A stretch of DNA of 64,000 nt from CAUZIR01 sp965250195 (GTDB taxonomy: Bacteria > Chloroflexota > Dehalococcoidia > Lucifugimonadales > UBA2962), in contig OZ252295.1 of NCBI GenBank assembly GCA_965250195.1, positions 806,001 to 870,000 on the forward strand, written 5' to 3'. Positions 31,765 to 40,290 of the stretch are shown here, in pieces; positions within the stretch are counted from its first letter, which is position 1; the number at the start of each line of letters is the position of its first letter. The position numbers were made by a program, and so were the translations under genes. The notes beneath the pieces were generated by a model. The model searched no databases, was not told the DNA's origin, and saw only the letters and a list, made by a program, of their open reading frames with translations.

Positions 31765-34545
31765 GTGCGGTTCCGGGGCGACGAGAGGCTCGGAACGTTC
31801 GAGTCTTTCGTAAACCCCGAACGAAAACTCAGCGACTTCATCGTCGGGTACACCGGCATTACCCAGGCCGACGTGGACACCGCACCCCTGTTCGCCGAGG
31901 TAATCCCAGAACTCTCCGATTTCATCGGTGATGCGCCAATAGTCGGCCACAACGTGGGTTTCGACCTCGGCTTTTTGGCCGCCGGGGGACTGCGGCTCAG
32001 CAACCCCACTTCGGATACCTGGGACCTCGCGTACGTCCTGCGGCCGGGAGCCTCGGCGTATGGGTTGGCGAAGATCGCCGCTGAACTCGGCGTCAACCAC
32101 GACCGGCCGCACCGGGCGCTCGAAGACGCCGTCGTCACCGGCCGCCTCTTCATGGCCTTGGTGAAAGAGGCGAACGCACTGGAGACGGACCTGCTGGCCG
32201 AGATCGACCGGGCGGCTCGGCGCTCCAACGCGCGGCTGGCATATGTGGCTGCCGGACTCGTGGATCAGCGGCTGGCCGAGTTGGCAGCGGGACGTGAAGG
32301 CGACGCTGCGCCCACGATCGGCTTCGATCTGGCGGGCATCAAGGCCCGCATCCAGAGGGCGCCGGCGCTGCGTCCCGCCAAAGAACCGGGACCAGTGGAT
32401 GCAGACGAAGTCGCCGCGATGCTGGGGGAGGACGGGCCGATGGCCGCTTCCCTGCCCGGATTCGAGCACCGGGCCGAGCAGGTGGCGATGGCACGCGCGG
32501 TTGCCGAGGCGGTGAACGCCGGTGCGTCCGGAGGCAATGGCCGACTGATAGTGGAAGCCGGGACGGGAGTGGGGAAATCGCTGGCCTACCTGCTGCCCGC
32601 GGTGATCTACGCCCTGCAAAACGACGCCAGGGTGGTGGTGTCAACGAACACGATCAATCTGCAAGAGCAGCTTCTGAGCAAGGACCTGCCGGTGCTCATG
32701 CGAGCGCTGGAGGCGGCCGGGGTGGAGGGCGTTGACCCCAATAAACTGCGGGCGACCCAGCTGAAGGGGCGGTCCAACTACCTGTGCCTGAACCGGCTGT
32801 TGCGGCTGCGGGCGAGCGAGTCGCCGTCGGAGCCCGAGGCCCGCATGTTTTCCAAGTTGCTAGTGTGGCTCAGGGACACGAAGACGGGAGATCGGTCCGA
32901 GCTCAATCTCGGCGGACGGCCCGTCGCTGCACCGTGGGACCGGCTCTCAGCGCAGGGGGCCAGCGACTGCAACGGCGTGTCCGGGGTCTGCTTCCTGCGC
33001 GCCGCCCGCGAACGTGCGGCATCCGCCCACCTGGTGATCGTAAATCACGCCCTGCTGATGGCGGACCTGGCGACGGACAATTCGATTCTGCCGGAGCACG
33101 ACGTACTGATAATCGATGAAGCTCACCATTTGGAGGAGTCGGCCACCCGGCAGCTCGGGTTCGAGCTGAGCCTGCCCGCGATGCAGGAACACCTGACCTC
33201 GATCTCCGGCGACGGCGGCCTGCTGGCGACCGCGGTCGGCGTGCTCAAGGGAGAATCGGTGGCCGATTCTCGTCGCCAGACGGTACAGAAAGTGGCCGAC
33301 GACACGGCCGCCATGGCACCCAAAGTGCGGGAGGCGCTGGCAGATCTTCTCGGCGACATTGGCTCCGTGGCAAACGACGCGGGGCCAGATGACCGTAAAG
33401 GCTCGCAGAGGCCGGGCGGCCGATCCCAGGACATTCGGATCACCAGCGCGACGAGGGCGCAACCCGCATGGTCGGACCTGGAAGCGAAGTGGGAAAAGGT
33501 CGACCTGGCGCTGGCCGAACTGTCAGTAGAGCTGACGCATCTGCTGACTGCGTTAGATGACTTGGAGGAGGCCAACCTGCCGGGCTATGAGGGTCTACTG
33601 GTCGAGACCGCCGAGGCGTTCCAGGCCAACGACCAGATGCGCGCCCACATGGCGGAGTTCTTCCCCCACCCGAACAAGGACTCCGTCTACTGGGTCGCCC
33701 GGTCGGCGAGGCAAGGCAGACGGCCGCCGGAGTTATCGCTAAACGCCGCGCCGCTGCACGTCGGGACTACTTTGGAGGAGATGGTGTACTCGCGCACGGG
33801 CACGGTGGTGATGACCAGCGCCACGCTGGCCGCCGACGGGAAATTCGACCACCTCGTCGACCGCACGGGCTTCGAGGACGCCGAGCACCTGCTGGTGGGC
33901 TCGCCGTTCGACTATCCGAACGCCGCCCTCGTCTGTTTGCCAGAGGACGTGCCGGAGCCGTCTTCGTGGGCCTACCAAGGGGCCGTCGAGCAGGCGATCG
34001 TTGACGCGGCCGTAGCAGCGGGAGGGCGAACCATGGCGCTGTTCACCTCGTACGCCTCCTTGCAACAGGCCGCCCAGGCCGTGCGCCCGGCGCTGGCGCC
34101 GCAGGACATCGCGGTACTGGCGCAGGGCACGGACGGCACGCCGCACCGCATCGTCGCGGACTTTCTGGCCAACCCCAAGTCGGTGATTCTCGGCACGTCC
34201 AGCTTCTGGGAAGGGGTCGATCTGGCGGGCGAGTCTCTTCAGGTTCTGTTAGTGGCGCGGCTGCCGTTCTCGGTGCCGACGGACCCGATCTTCTCGGCCC
34301 GCTCGGAGCTTTTCGAGGACTCTTTTCGGCAGTACGCCGTGCCCGAGGCTGTCTTGCGGCTGCGGCAGGGATTCGGGCGCTTGATCCGAACAGGTTCGGA
34401 TAGGGGCGTGGCGGTGATCCTGGACCGGCGAATCGTGTCGAAGGGCTACGGCAAGACGTTCGTCCGCTCGCTGCCACCGGCGACGTTTGCCCAGCTACCG
34501 CTCCAAGACATTCCGGGCGCCATACGCGAGTTCCTGGACCGCTAG
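31765..34545 (+). CDS. dinG: DnaQ-like exonuclease fused to DinG-family helicase
   Basis: 926 residues from the first standard start; the real protein must begin upstream because the DLETTG motif precedes it. The exonuclease part continues with HNVGFDLGFLAAGG and the HRALEDAV motif. The helicase part has Walker A VEAGTGVGKSLAYLLPA, the DEAH box LIIDEAHHLEES, and the late motifs LGTSSFWEGVDLAGESLQV and RLRQGFGRLIRT. Only three cysteines are seen in the zone where iron-sulfur DinG proteins have four, so a cluster is doubtful. The fusion resembles the Firmicutes DinG type. It probably resolves or degrades DNA during repair. Confidence 0.88.
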   Translation: MRFRGDERLGTFESFVNPERKLSDFIVGYTGITQADVDTAPLFAEVIPELSDFIGDAPIVGHNVGFDLGFLAAGGLRLSNPTSDTWDLAYVLRPGASAYGLAKIAAELGVNHDRPHRALEDAVVTGRLFMALVKEANALETDLLAEIDRAARRSNARLAYVAAGLVDQRLAELAAGREGDAAPTIGFDLAGIKARIQRAPALRPAKEPGPVDADEVAAMLGEDGPMAASLPGFEHRAEQVAMARAVAEAVNAGASGGNGRLIVEAGTGVGKSLAYLLPAVIYALQNDARVVVSTNTINLQEQLLSKDLPVLMRALEAAGVEGVDPNKLRATQLKGRSNYLCLNRLLRLRASESPSEPEARMFSKLLVWLRDTKTGDRSELNLGGRPVAAPWDRLSAQGASDCNGVSGVCFLRAARERAASAHLVIVNHALLMADLATDNSILPEHDVLIIDEAHHLEESATRQLGFELSLPAMQEHLTSISGDGGLLATAVGVLKGESVADSRRQTVQKVADDTAAMAPKVREALADLLGDIGSVANDAGPDDRKGSQRPGGRSQDIRITSATRAQPAWSDLEAKWEKVDLALAELSVELTHLLTALDDLEEANLPGYEGLLVETAEAFQANDQMRAHMAEFFPHPNKDSVYWVARSARQGRRPPELSLNAAPLHVGTTLEEMVYSRTGTVVMTSATLAADGKFDHLVDRTGFEDAEHLLVGSPFDYPNAALVCLPEDVPEPSSWAYQGAVEQAIVDAAVAAGGRTMALFTSYASLQQAAQAVRPALAPQDIAVLAQGTDGTPHRIVADFLANPKSVILGTSSFWEGVDLAGESLQVLLVARLPFSVPTDPIFSARSELFEDSFRQYAVPEAVLRLRQGFGRLIRTGSDRGVAVILDRRIVSKGYGKTFVRSLPPATFAQLPLQDIPGAIREFLDR

Positions 34546-34552
34546 ACTCCCG

Positions 34553-35482
34553 TTGCTGATCCCCCTGACCGGCCCCCTCAACCTGGGCGCTACCCTCCAC
34601 AGCGGGCAGGCGTTCCGCTGGCGTCGTGACGGGGACGGCTTCCAAGGCGTGCTCGGGGATTCGGTCGTCTCGCTGCGCCAGATCGACGGCGGACTGGAGT
34701 TCTCGTCCGCACCGGGATCCGAGACGGGGCTACGCCCGCAGATCGAAAAATACCTGGCTTTGGACATGGACTTGGACGAGATTTACCTGTCGATAAATAC
34801 CGACGAGCACATCGGCGCTGCCATCGACCGGTTCCGGGGGATGCGGGTGCTACGGCAGGATCCGTGGGAGTGCCTGGCCTCGTTCATCTGTTCGTCCAAC
34901 TCCAACGTCACCCGCATCCGCCGCAACATCGAGGATCTTTCGAAACTGTGCGGCGAGCCCATATCCGGTGCCCCGATTGGCGACGATGGGGAGAGCCGAC
35001 ACGCCTTTCCAACTCCGGAGCGGCTGGCGCTTGTCGGCCCGGAAGCTCTGCGACGCTTGAAGCTGGGCTACCGGACCGAATACCTGCACGAAGCCGCCGT
35101 GATGGTGGCGGAGGGACGGGTGAGCCCTCTGGCGCTCCGAGAGGTGAGCTACGAGGAAGCGCTGGAGCAACTATTGACCGTGCCGGGCGTCGGCGACAAG
35201 GTGGCGAACTGCGTCGCGCTATTCTCGCTCGACCAACCGGGCGCGTTCCCGGTGGACGTATGGATACACCGGGCGCTGGAGGAAATATACCCCTCTGAGA
35301 TCAGTGCGCATCGTCGCAAGATCATGCGCCGAGCAGGCCCGAATCGGCCGCATCCGGGCAGGCGCAAGGACGGCGCAATCGTCGCTCGCGAGCGTCTACG
35401 AGAGTGGGCGCAGGACCGTTTCGAAAAACACGCCGGGTGGGCGAACCACTACCTGTTTCACGACCGCCGCAGCCGGGCCTAG
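34553..35482 (+). CDS. 8-oxoguanine DNA glycosylase/AP lyase, OGG1 type
   Basis: 309 residues from the TTG at 34553, seven bases after the helicase stop. The N-terminal OGG domain contains LNLGATLHSGQAFRWRR. The helix-hairpin-helix and active site read VPGVGDKVANCVALFSLDQP, with the Schiff-base lysine in GDKVAN, followed by AFPVDVWIHRALEE with the catalytic Asp. This matches human OGG1 (GTKVADC then VPVDVH). It removes 8-oxoguanine paired with cytosine. OGG1-type enzymes are less common in bacteria than Fpg, which is also present (43486). Its end overlaps the convergent lipoprotein gene by four bases. Confidence 0.9.
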   Translation: MLIPLTGPLNLGATLHSGQAFRWRRDGDGFQGVLGDSVVSLRQIDGGLEFSSAPGSETGLRPQIEKYLALDMDLDEIYLSINTDEHIGAAIDRFRGMRVLRQDPWECLASFICSSNSNVTRIRRNIEDLSKLCGEPISGAPIGDDGESRHAFPTPERLALVGPEALRRLKLGYRTEYLHEAAVMVAEGRVSPLALREVSYEEALEQLLTVPGVGDKVANCVALFSLDQPGAFPVDVWIHRALEEIYPSEISAHRRKIMRRAGPNRPHPGRRKDGAIVARERLREWAQDRFEKHAGWANHYLFHDRRSRA

Positions 35483-36087
35483 CCGCCGGTCAGGTTCGCC
35501 AGGACCTGTCGCGCCAGCGGCACCATCGCATCCTGCGACACTAGTGGCTCCCCGTCCGTCGGGACGGTGCTGTTGAACTGGACGACGAATCCACCCTCCC
35601 GGAACCCGAGCACGCTGCCCACCCCCTGCTCGTTCAGCGTGACGGCGTAGGAGGCCGAGCCCAACACGTCCTCGCTCAGTTCGGCGTCCGGGTTTACCGC
35701 CTCTCGCATGGACCTGATCTCACCTGCGACGCGGCGATGGTGGCTGTCGGCGTCGCCCTCGGTCGCAAAGGAAAGGACCAGCAAGGTCAGCGCGGGGCCG
35801 GAGCCGCCGTCAATGGGCGGGGTGACGTACTCCATGACGCACAGGCCGATGATGAGTCCGGCGGCGGTCCCGGAGTTGGGGTTGAGGTCGGCGACGGTGA
35901 CGTCGTCACGACCGGCGGCACTTGCCACCTGTGCCACGTCCAAGAAGCCGGAGCAGGTCTCGAAATCTGCCGGTGATGTCGCCGACGGCGCGTCCGTGAC
36001 GGCGTCGCTCCCGCCGCACGCGGCGAGCACTGCAACCGCAGCGAGCGAGGCGACCGCCAGGGCTGGGCGAGAAAGCTTAAAGGGCAT
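35479..36087 (-). CDS. Lipoprotein of unknown function
   Basis: 202 residues with a lipoprotein signal: basic start, hydrophobic core ALAVASLAAVAVLAAC, lipobox LAAC at about residues 21-24. The mature part includes ETCSGFLDVAQVASAAGRDD and a later LCVMEYV. I recognise no family; it may be a small binding or structural protein. It follows the SDR cluster on the same strand with a 30-base gap and may be co-transcribed with it. Confidence 0.8.
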   Translation of the reverse strand: MPFKLSRPALAVASLAAVAVLAACGGSDAVTDAPSATSPADFETCSGFLDVAQVASAAGRDDVTVADLNPNSGTAAGLIIGLCVMEYVTPPIDGGSGPALTLLVLSFATEGDADSHHRRVAGEIRSMREAVNPDAELSEDVLGSASYAVTLNEQGVGSVLGFREGGFVVQFNSTVPTDGEPLVSQDAMVPLARQVLANLTGG

Positions 36088-36117
36088 TGGCAGAGAGTCG
36101 GGGATTAGGTGGCAGAA

Positions 36118-36876
36118 TTAAGTGGCCGTCAGGCCGCCGTCGAGGCTTAGGCAGGAGCCCGTGATGTACGAGGCCCTGTCGGACCAAAGGAAGACCACCG
36201 CGGCGGCGATCTCCTCCGGCGTGCCGATCCTGCCGATGGGGTGGAAGTCTTCGGCCACTTTCCGAACCTCGCTGCCCACGGGGTACGTCTCGGTAAACAG
36301 CGGAGTCTCCACACCGCCGGGGCAGACCGCGTTTACGCGAATGCCCTTGTCGGCGTACTCCAGCGCCGCCGCCTTGGTGAGGCCCACCAGGCCGTGCTTG
36401 GCGGCGGTGTAGGCGGCGAACTTCGCGGTGCCAATGAGGCCGTTAGCGCTGGCCATGTTCACGATGCTGCCGCCGCCGTTCTTGAGCATCTGCTGGAGCT
36501 CGAGTTTTACACAGACGAACGCGCCGCGAAGGTTGAGGGCCATCACCGACTCCCAGTCCTCTTCGGTGACCTCGTGAACGACGACCCGCTCCCCGCCGCC
36601 GCCGGCGTTGTTGCAGGCCAGGTCGAGCCGCCGGTAAGCCGTGACGGCGCCGTCGATCAGCGCCGCGATCTGATCGGGGTCGGAGGCGTCGGTGGGGATG
36701 AAGGTCGCCTCGCCGCCGGACTGTTTGATCTCCGCCACAAGCCCGGCGCCGATCTCTTCGTTACGGGCGCCGATCACCACCTTCGCCCCCTCGGCCGCCG
36801 CACGCACGGACACGGCTCGTCCAATGCCGTAGGTGCCGCCGGTGACCACCGCCACTTTTCCGTCGAGCATTCCCAT
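36118..36876 (-). CDS. SDR-family NAD(P)-dependent oxidoreductase (1 of 4)
   Basis: 252 residues from the ATG at 36876, two bases after the stop of the preceding SDR gene. The Rossmann motif is VVTGGTYGIGRAVSV, followed by CNNAGGGGE. The active site shows the serine in VNMASANGLIG and the YxxxK motif in YTAAKHGLVGLTKAAALEYA, and the end has ITGSCLSLDGGLTAT. A classical short-chain dehydrogenase; the substrate alcohol or ketone cannot be read. It is the last of four tandem SDR genes. Confidence 0.92.
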   Translation of the reverse strand: MGMLDGKVAVVTGGTYGIGRAVSVRAAAEGAKVVIGARNEEIGAGLVAEIKQSGGEATFIPTDASDPDQIAALIDGAVTAYRRLDLACNNAGGGGERVVVHEVTEEDWESVMALNLRGAFVCVKLELQQMLKNGGGSIVNMASANGLIGTAKFAAYTAAKHGLVGLTKAAALEYADKGIRVNAVCPGGVETPLFTETYPVGSEVRKVAEDFHPIGRIGTPEEIAAAVVFLWSDRASYITGSCLSLDGGLTAT

Positions 36877-36878
36877 GG

Positions 36879-37643
36879 CTACTGCGCCAGCAACCCGGCA
36901 TCGACCGACATGGCGTGGCCGTGTACGAAGGCTGCGTCGTCGGTGCACAGCCAGGCTGCGGCCTCGGCGACCTCTTCGGCAGTACCCATGCGGCCCAGGG
37001 GAGGCTTTTTCGAAAACTCTTCGTACGACCCTGGGTGTGAATTCCAGAAGGGGGTATTGATGTCCGTACCGATGACGCCCGGTGCGAGGCAATTGACTCG
37101 GATGCCCTTACGGGCATATTCGAGTGCTGCCGATTTCGTCAAGCCGACGACTGCGTGCTTGCTGGCGGAGTAGACGGACCGGCCGGGGTCGCCGACGAGA
37201 CCGGCCTTGGAGGCGGTGTTGACGATGCAGCCGCCGCCGCTCTCCAACATGGCGGGGATTTCGTACTTCATACAGAGGAAGACCCCGGTGGCGTTGATCG
37301 CCATCACCCGGTCGTAGTCGGCTTCCGTATGTTGGTCGATAGTTTTACCGAACAGGCCGATACCGGCGTTGTTGAAGGCGATGTCGAGGCGGCCGTACTC
37401 GCTCATAGCGATGTCGATCAGACTTTCAACATCGGTTTCCGAAGAGACGTCGGCGAGGACGAGCGTTGCGGTTCCACCGGCTGCGATGACGAGCGAGACG
37501 GTGTCATGGCCGCCCTGTTCGTCGATGTCGGCGCACACCACGGTCGCGCTGCTTTGTGCGAACCGCTGCGCCGCCGCCCGGCCGATGCCGGAACCCGCGC
37601 CCGTCACCAGCGCGATCTTCCCTGCGAACTGTGCATCCGTCAT
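36879..37643 (-). CDS. SDR-family NAD(P)-dependent oxidoreductase (2 of 4)
   Basis: 254 residues. The start at 37643 gives MTDAQFAGKIALVTGAGSGI; a longer frame upstream lacks support. Motifs: TGAGSGIGRAAAQ, FNNAGIGLFGK, the active-site YSASKHAVVGLTKSAALEYA, and the C-terminal HAMSVDAGLLAQ. It is more similar to the next gene upstream (37654-38412) than to the gene at 36118: both share a DQHTEADYDR/DQHTLAEFER-type segment, which suggests tandem duplication. The two bases to the following gene imply co-translation. Confidence 0.92.
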   Translation of the reverse strand: MTDAQFAGKIALVTGAGSGIGRAAAQRFAQSSATVVCADIDEQGGHDTVSLVIAAGGTATLVLADVSSETDVESLIDIAMSEYGRLDIAFNNAGIGLFGKTIDQHTEADYDRVMAINATGVFLCMKYEIPAMLESGGGCIVNTASKAGLVGDPGRSVYSASKHAVVGLTKSAALEYARKGIRVNCLAPGVIGTDINTPFWNSHPGSYEEFSKKPPLGRMGTAEEVAEAAAWLCTDDAAFVHGHAMSVDAGLLAQ

Positions 37644-37653
37644 TAGAGCTTCA

Positions 37654-38412
37654 CTACTGGGCCGTGGCCCCGCCATCGACGGTCAAAGCGTGTCCGTGCA
37701 TAAAAGAGGCCTCGTCGGAGGCCATCCAGGCAACCACCTCTGCGACCTCTTCGGGCTCGCCGTAGCGTTTAATTGGGAGCACCTCAAGCCATTCCTGCTC
37801 AGATTCGGGGAACTCGTCCCAGAACTTCTGGTTGATGGGGGTGCGGATGATGCCGGGGCAGATGCAGTTGATGCGCACACCCCTGGAGCCGTATTCCAAT
37901 GCCGCCGATTTGGTCAGTCCGATGACGGCATGCTTGCTTGCGACGTAGGCGCTCAGGTCTGCTTGCCCCACCAGCCCGACCATGGAAGCGGTGTTGACGA
38001 TCGCTCCCCCGCCCTGCTTCATCATCTGGGGGATCTGGTACTTCATACCGAGAAACACGCCCTTGGTGTTCACGCCCATGGTGCGCTCGAACTCGGCCAG
38101 GGTGTGCTGGTCGATGGGCTTGCCGAGGCCGCCGATTCCGGCGTTGTTGTAGGCGACGTCCAACCGGCCATATCGCTCGACCACGGCCTGCACCATGGCC
38201 TCGACGTCGGCGGCTTTCGAAACGTCGGCGCGCACGAAAGACGCAGTGCCGCCAGTGTCTTGCACCAACTCCACGGTCGCCTCACCGGACTCTTCGTCAA
38301 TGTCGGAGCACGCTACCGCCGCGCCCTCGCGGGCGAAGACCAGCGCCGTCGCCCGGCCGATGCCCGAGCCCGCCCCGGTGATGAGAGCTATCTTTCCGTC
38401 TAGTTCGCCCAT
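37654..38412 (-). CDS. SDR-family NAD(P)-dependent oxidoreductase (3 of 4)
   Basis: 252 residues from the ATG at 38412 (MGELDGKIALITGAGSGIGR). Motifs: YNNAGIGGLGKPIDQHTLAE, NTASMVGLVG with the catalytic serine, YVASKHAVIGLTKSAALEYG, and HALTVDGGATAQ at the end. The open frame extends far upstream without family similarity because it runs antisense-free through the next gene in another phase; that extension is not used. It probably forms an operon with its neighbours. Confidence 0.92.
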   Translation of the reverse strand: MGELDGKIALITGAGSGIGRATALVFAREGAAVACSDIDEESGEATVELVQDTGGTASFVRADVSKAADVEAMVQAVVERYGRLDVAYNNAGIGGLGKPIDQHTLAEFERTMGVNTKGVFLGMKYQIPQMMKQGGGAIVNTASMVGLVGQADLSAYVASKHAVIGLTKSAALEYGSRGVRINCICPGIIRTPINQKFWDEFPESEQEWLEVLPIKRYGEPEEVAEVVAWMASDEASFMHGHALTVDGGATAQ

Positions 38413-38447
38413 GTGTTTATCAGGCGGGAATCCTAACCGCACCGGCC

Positions 38448-39215
38448 CTACTGCGCCACCCAGCCGCCGTCGACGACCAGGCCGTTGCCGGTCACGTACG
38501 ACGCGTCTTGAGAACACAGCCACAGCACGGTGGCGGCGATTTCCTTCGGTGCACCGAAGCGACCGATGGGGTGGAGAGCGAGGGAGCGCTCCTCGAAGCC
38601 GGGCATTCGGGCGTAGCTCTGGGCCACCAGCGCCGTCCTGACCACGCCGGGACAGACGGCGTTGATGCGAATGCCCTTGTCCGCGTACTCCAACGCCGCC
38701 GCCCTGGTCAGCCCGAGCACCGCGTGCTTGGACGCCGTATAGGCGGAAAGGTCGGGGTAGGAGATGACGCCGCGTATGGACGAGGTATTTACGATCGCGC
38801 CGCCGCCCGTCTCGAGCATGGCGGGGATTTCGTGCTTCATCGACAGGAAAACCCCGGTCAGGTTGACGCCCATCAACGCGTCCCAGTGCGTCAGGCTGGT
38901 CTCGTGGGTGGGCAGACCTTCGCCGCCCATCCCCGCGTTGTTGTAGCCATAGTCGAGTCGGCCGTAGCGACACGTGGCCACGGCAACCATGCGCTCGCAA
39001 TCGGACGCCTGCGTCACGTCCGCCTCGACAGGGGCGGCCGTTCCGCCTTCGGCGTCGATGAGCGCCACGGTCTGGGCCGCACTCTCGCCGTCCCGGTCGG
39101 CGACAACGACGGCCGCACCGTCGGCGGCGAAAGCCAGGCTCGTCGCCCGGCCCAGACCAGCACCACCCTCGGTCACCACGGCGACTTCATTGGCGAATCT
39201 GTTTTCTCGAATCAC
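38448..39215 (-). CDS. SDR-family oxidoreductase (4 of 4) with altered nucleotide-binding motif
   Basis: 255 residues starting at a GTG that overlaps the stop of the alcohol dehydrogenase gene (GTGA). The active site is intact: VNTSSIRGVISYPDLSAY and YTASKHAVLGLTRAAALEYA. The coenzyme motif, however, reads VVTEGGAGLGRATS, where the family has TGxxxGxG. Glutamate replaces the first glycine, which normally touches the dinucleotide. Either the enzyme has altered cofactor use or it carries a damaging substitution. Confidence 0.9.
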   Translation of the reverse strand: MIRENRFANEVAVVTEGGAGLGRATSLAFAADGAAVVVADRDGESAAQTVALIDAEGGTAAPVEADVTQASDCERMVAVATCRYGRLDYGYNNAGMGGEGLPTHETSLTHWDALMGVNLTGVFLSMKHEIPAMLETGGGAIVNTSSIRGVISYPDLSAYTASKHAVLGLTRAAALEYADKGIRINAVCPGVVRTALVAQSYARMPGFEERSLALHPIGRFGAPKEIAATVLWLCSQDASYVTGNGLVVDGGWVAQ

Positions 39216-40252
39216 GCCACACTCAGGACGATCTTGCCGAAGAAGTTTGTCTGGTCCATCAGGCGGTGGGCGTCGGCGGCTTTTTCGAGAGGGAAGGTTT
39301 CGGCAATCACACCGCGAATGGTGCCGCGACCGGCCAGGTCAACTATGTGGCGGAGGTCGGAGTTGCGACCCATGAAGACACCGAAGATCTTCTGGTGCTG
39401 TAAGAACAGCAGTCCCACCTGCAACTCAACCTTGAGGCCGGTGGTCGCGCCGCAGATGCCGTAGCGTCCGCCCACCGCCAGCGCCCGCGAAGCGGCAGGC
39501 CAAAAGTCCGCGCCGACGTGGTCGATGACGACGTTCACTCCCTTGCCGCCGGTTAGCTCTTTCACTCGGTCGGCGATGAATTCCTCTTTGTAATTGATGA
39601 CCTCGTCCGCACCCAGGGCTTTTGCCTTTTCGGCCTTCTCTCGCGAACTGGTGGTCGTTATCACGCGGGCCCCGACAACGTTCTTGGCCAGCTGAATCCC
39701 GGCAGTTCCCACCCCGCTCGACGCCGACAGCACCAGCACCGTCTCCCACGGCCTCAGCGCTCCGTGGCGCATGAGGATGGACCAGCAGGGCAGGAAGACA
39801 GTCGGCAGCGACGCGGCCTGCTCATAGTCCAGATCGTCCGCTATGGGGATGCAGTTGTTCGCGGGTGCCACCGCCAGCTCGGCGTAGCCCCCGTTTGCCG
39901 TCGCCCCTATCATGCCGGGCCGCTCGCACAGCTCCGTCTGCCCGGCGACGCAGGCGGGGCACTGGCGGCAGGTGATGCGAGGGTTCACCACGACCCTCTC
40001 GCCGACAGCCAGGCGCGTCACCTCGCTGCCCACTTCGACGACGTCTCCAGAGATATCGCCGCCCAGTATGTGGGGCTCGTCCAGCGCCAGGCGGGTGCCG
40101 CGCTCACCGGCACGGGCGTAGAGGTCGAGCCGGTTGAGGGCGCAGGCCCGCACCCGTATCAGGGCGTCGTTCGGCCCCGGCGTCGGGTCGGGCCGATCGC
40201 CCACCGTCAGGGCGTCGGGCCCCCCGTGTTCGGTTATGTAAACGGCTTTCAT
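39212..40252 (-). CDS. Zinc-type alcohol dehydrogenase / quinone oxidoreductase (MDR family)
   Basis: 346 residues. The GroES-like N-terminal domain contains HILGGDISGDVVEVGSEVTR and the structural zinc cysteines in PRITCRQCPACVAGQTELCE. The Rossmann domain has LVLSASSGVGTAGIQLAKNV and TTSSREKAEKAKALGADEVI. The usual catalytic-zinc Cys near residue 38 is not evident (residues read RLDLYARAGERG), so it resembles the quinone-oxidoreductase side of the family. It is placed between the LLM and SDR genes and overlaps the next SDR by four bases. Confidence 0.9.
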   Translation of the reverse strand: MKAVYITEHGGPDALTVGDRPDPTPGPNDALIRVRACALNRLDLYARAGERGTRLALDEPHILGGDISGDVVEVGSEVTRLAVGERVVVNPRITCRQCPACVAGQTELCERPGMIGATANGGYAELAVAPANNCIPIADDLDYEQAASLPTVFLPCWSILMRHGALRPWETVLVLSASSGVGTAGIQLAKNVVGARVITTTSSREKAEKAKALGADEVINYKEEFIADRVKELTGGKGVNVVIDHVGADFWPAASRALAVGGRYGICGATTGLKVELQVGLLFLQHQKIFGVFMGRNSDLRHIVDLAGRGTIRGVIAETFPLEKAADAHRLMDQTNFFGKIVLSVA

Positions 40253-40290
40253 GGCTCTCGCATTTCTTAACGGGGTGCCGGGAGGCTTGT

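Noticed and set aside
31660..32619. A 319-residue antisense frame opposite the exonuclease-helicase gene.
   Set aside because: It is the shadow of a high-GC coding region; the opposite strand has clear catalytic motifs.
37654..39000. A single 448-residue SDR fusion protein.
   Set aside because: The N-terminal half of that frame is the neighbouring SDR gene read out of phase. A well-placed ATG at 38412 gives a normal 252-residue SDR.
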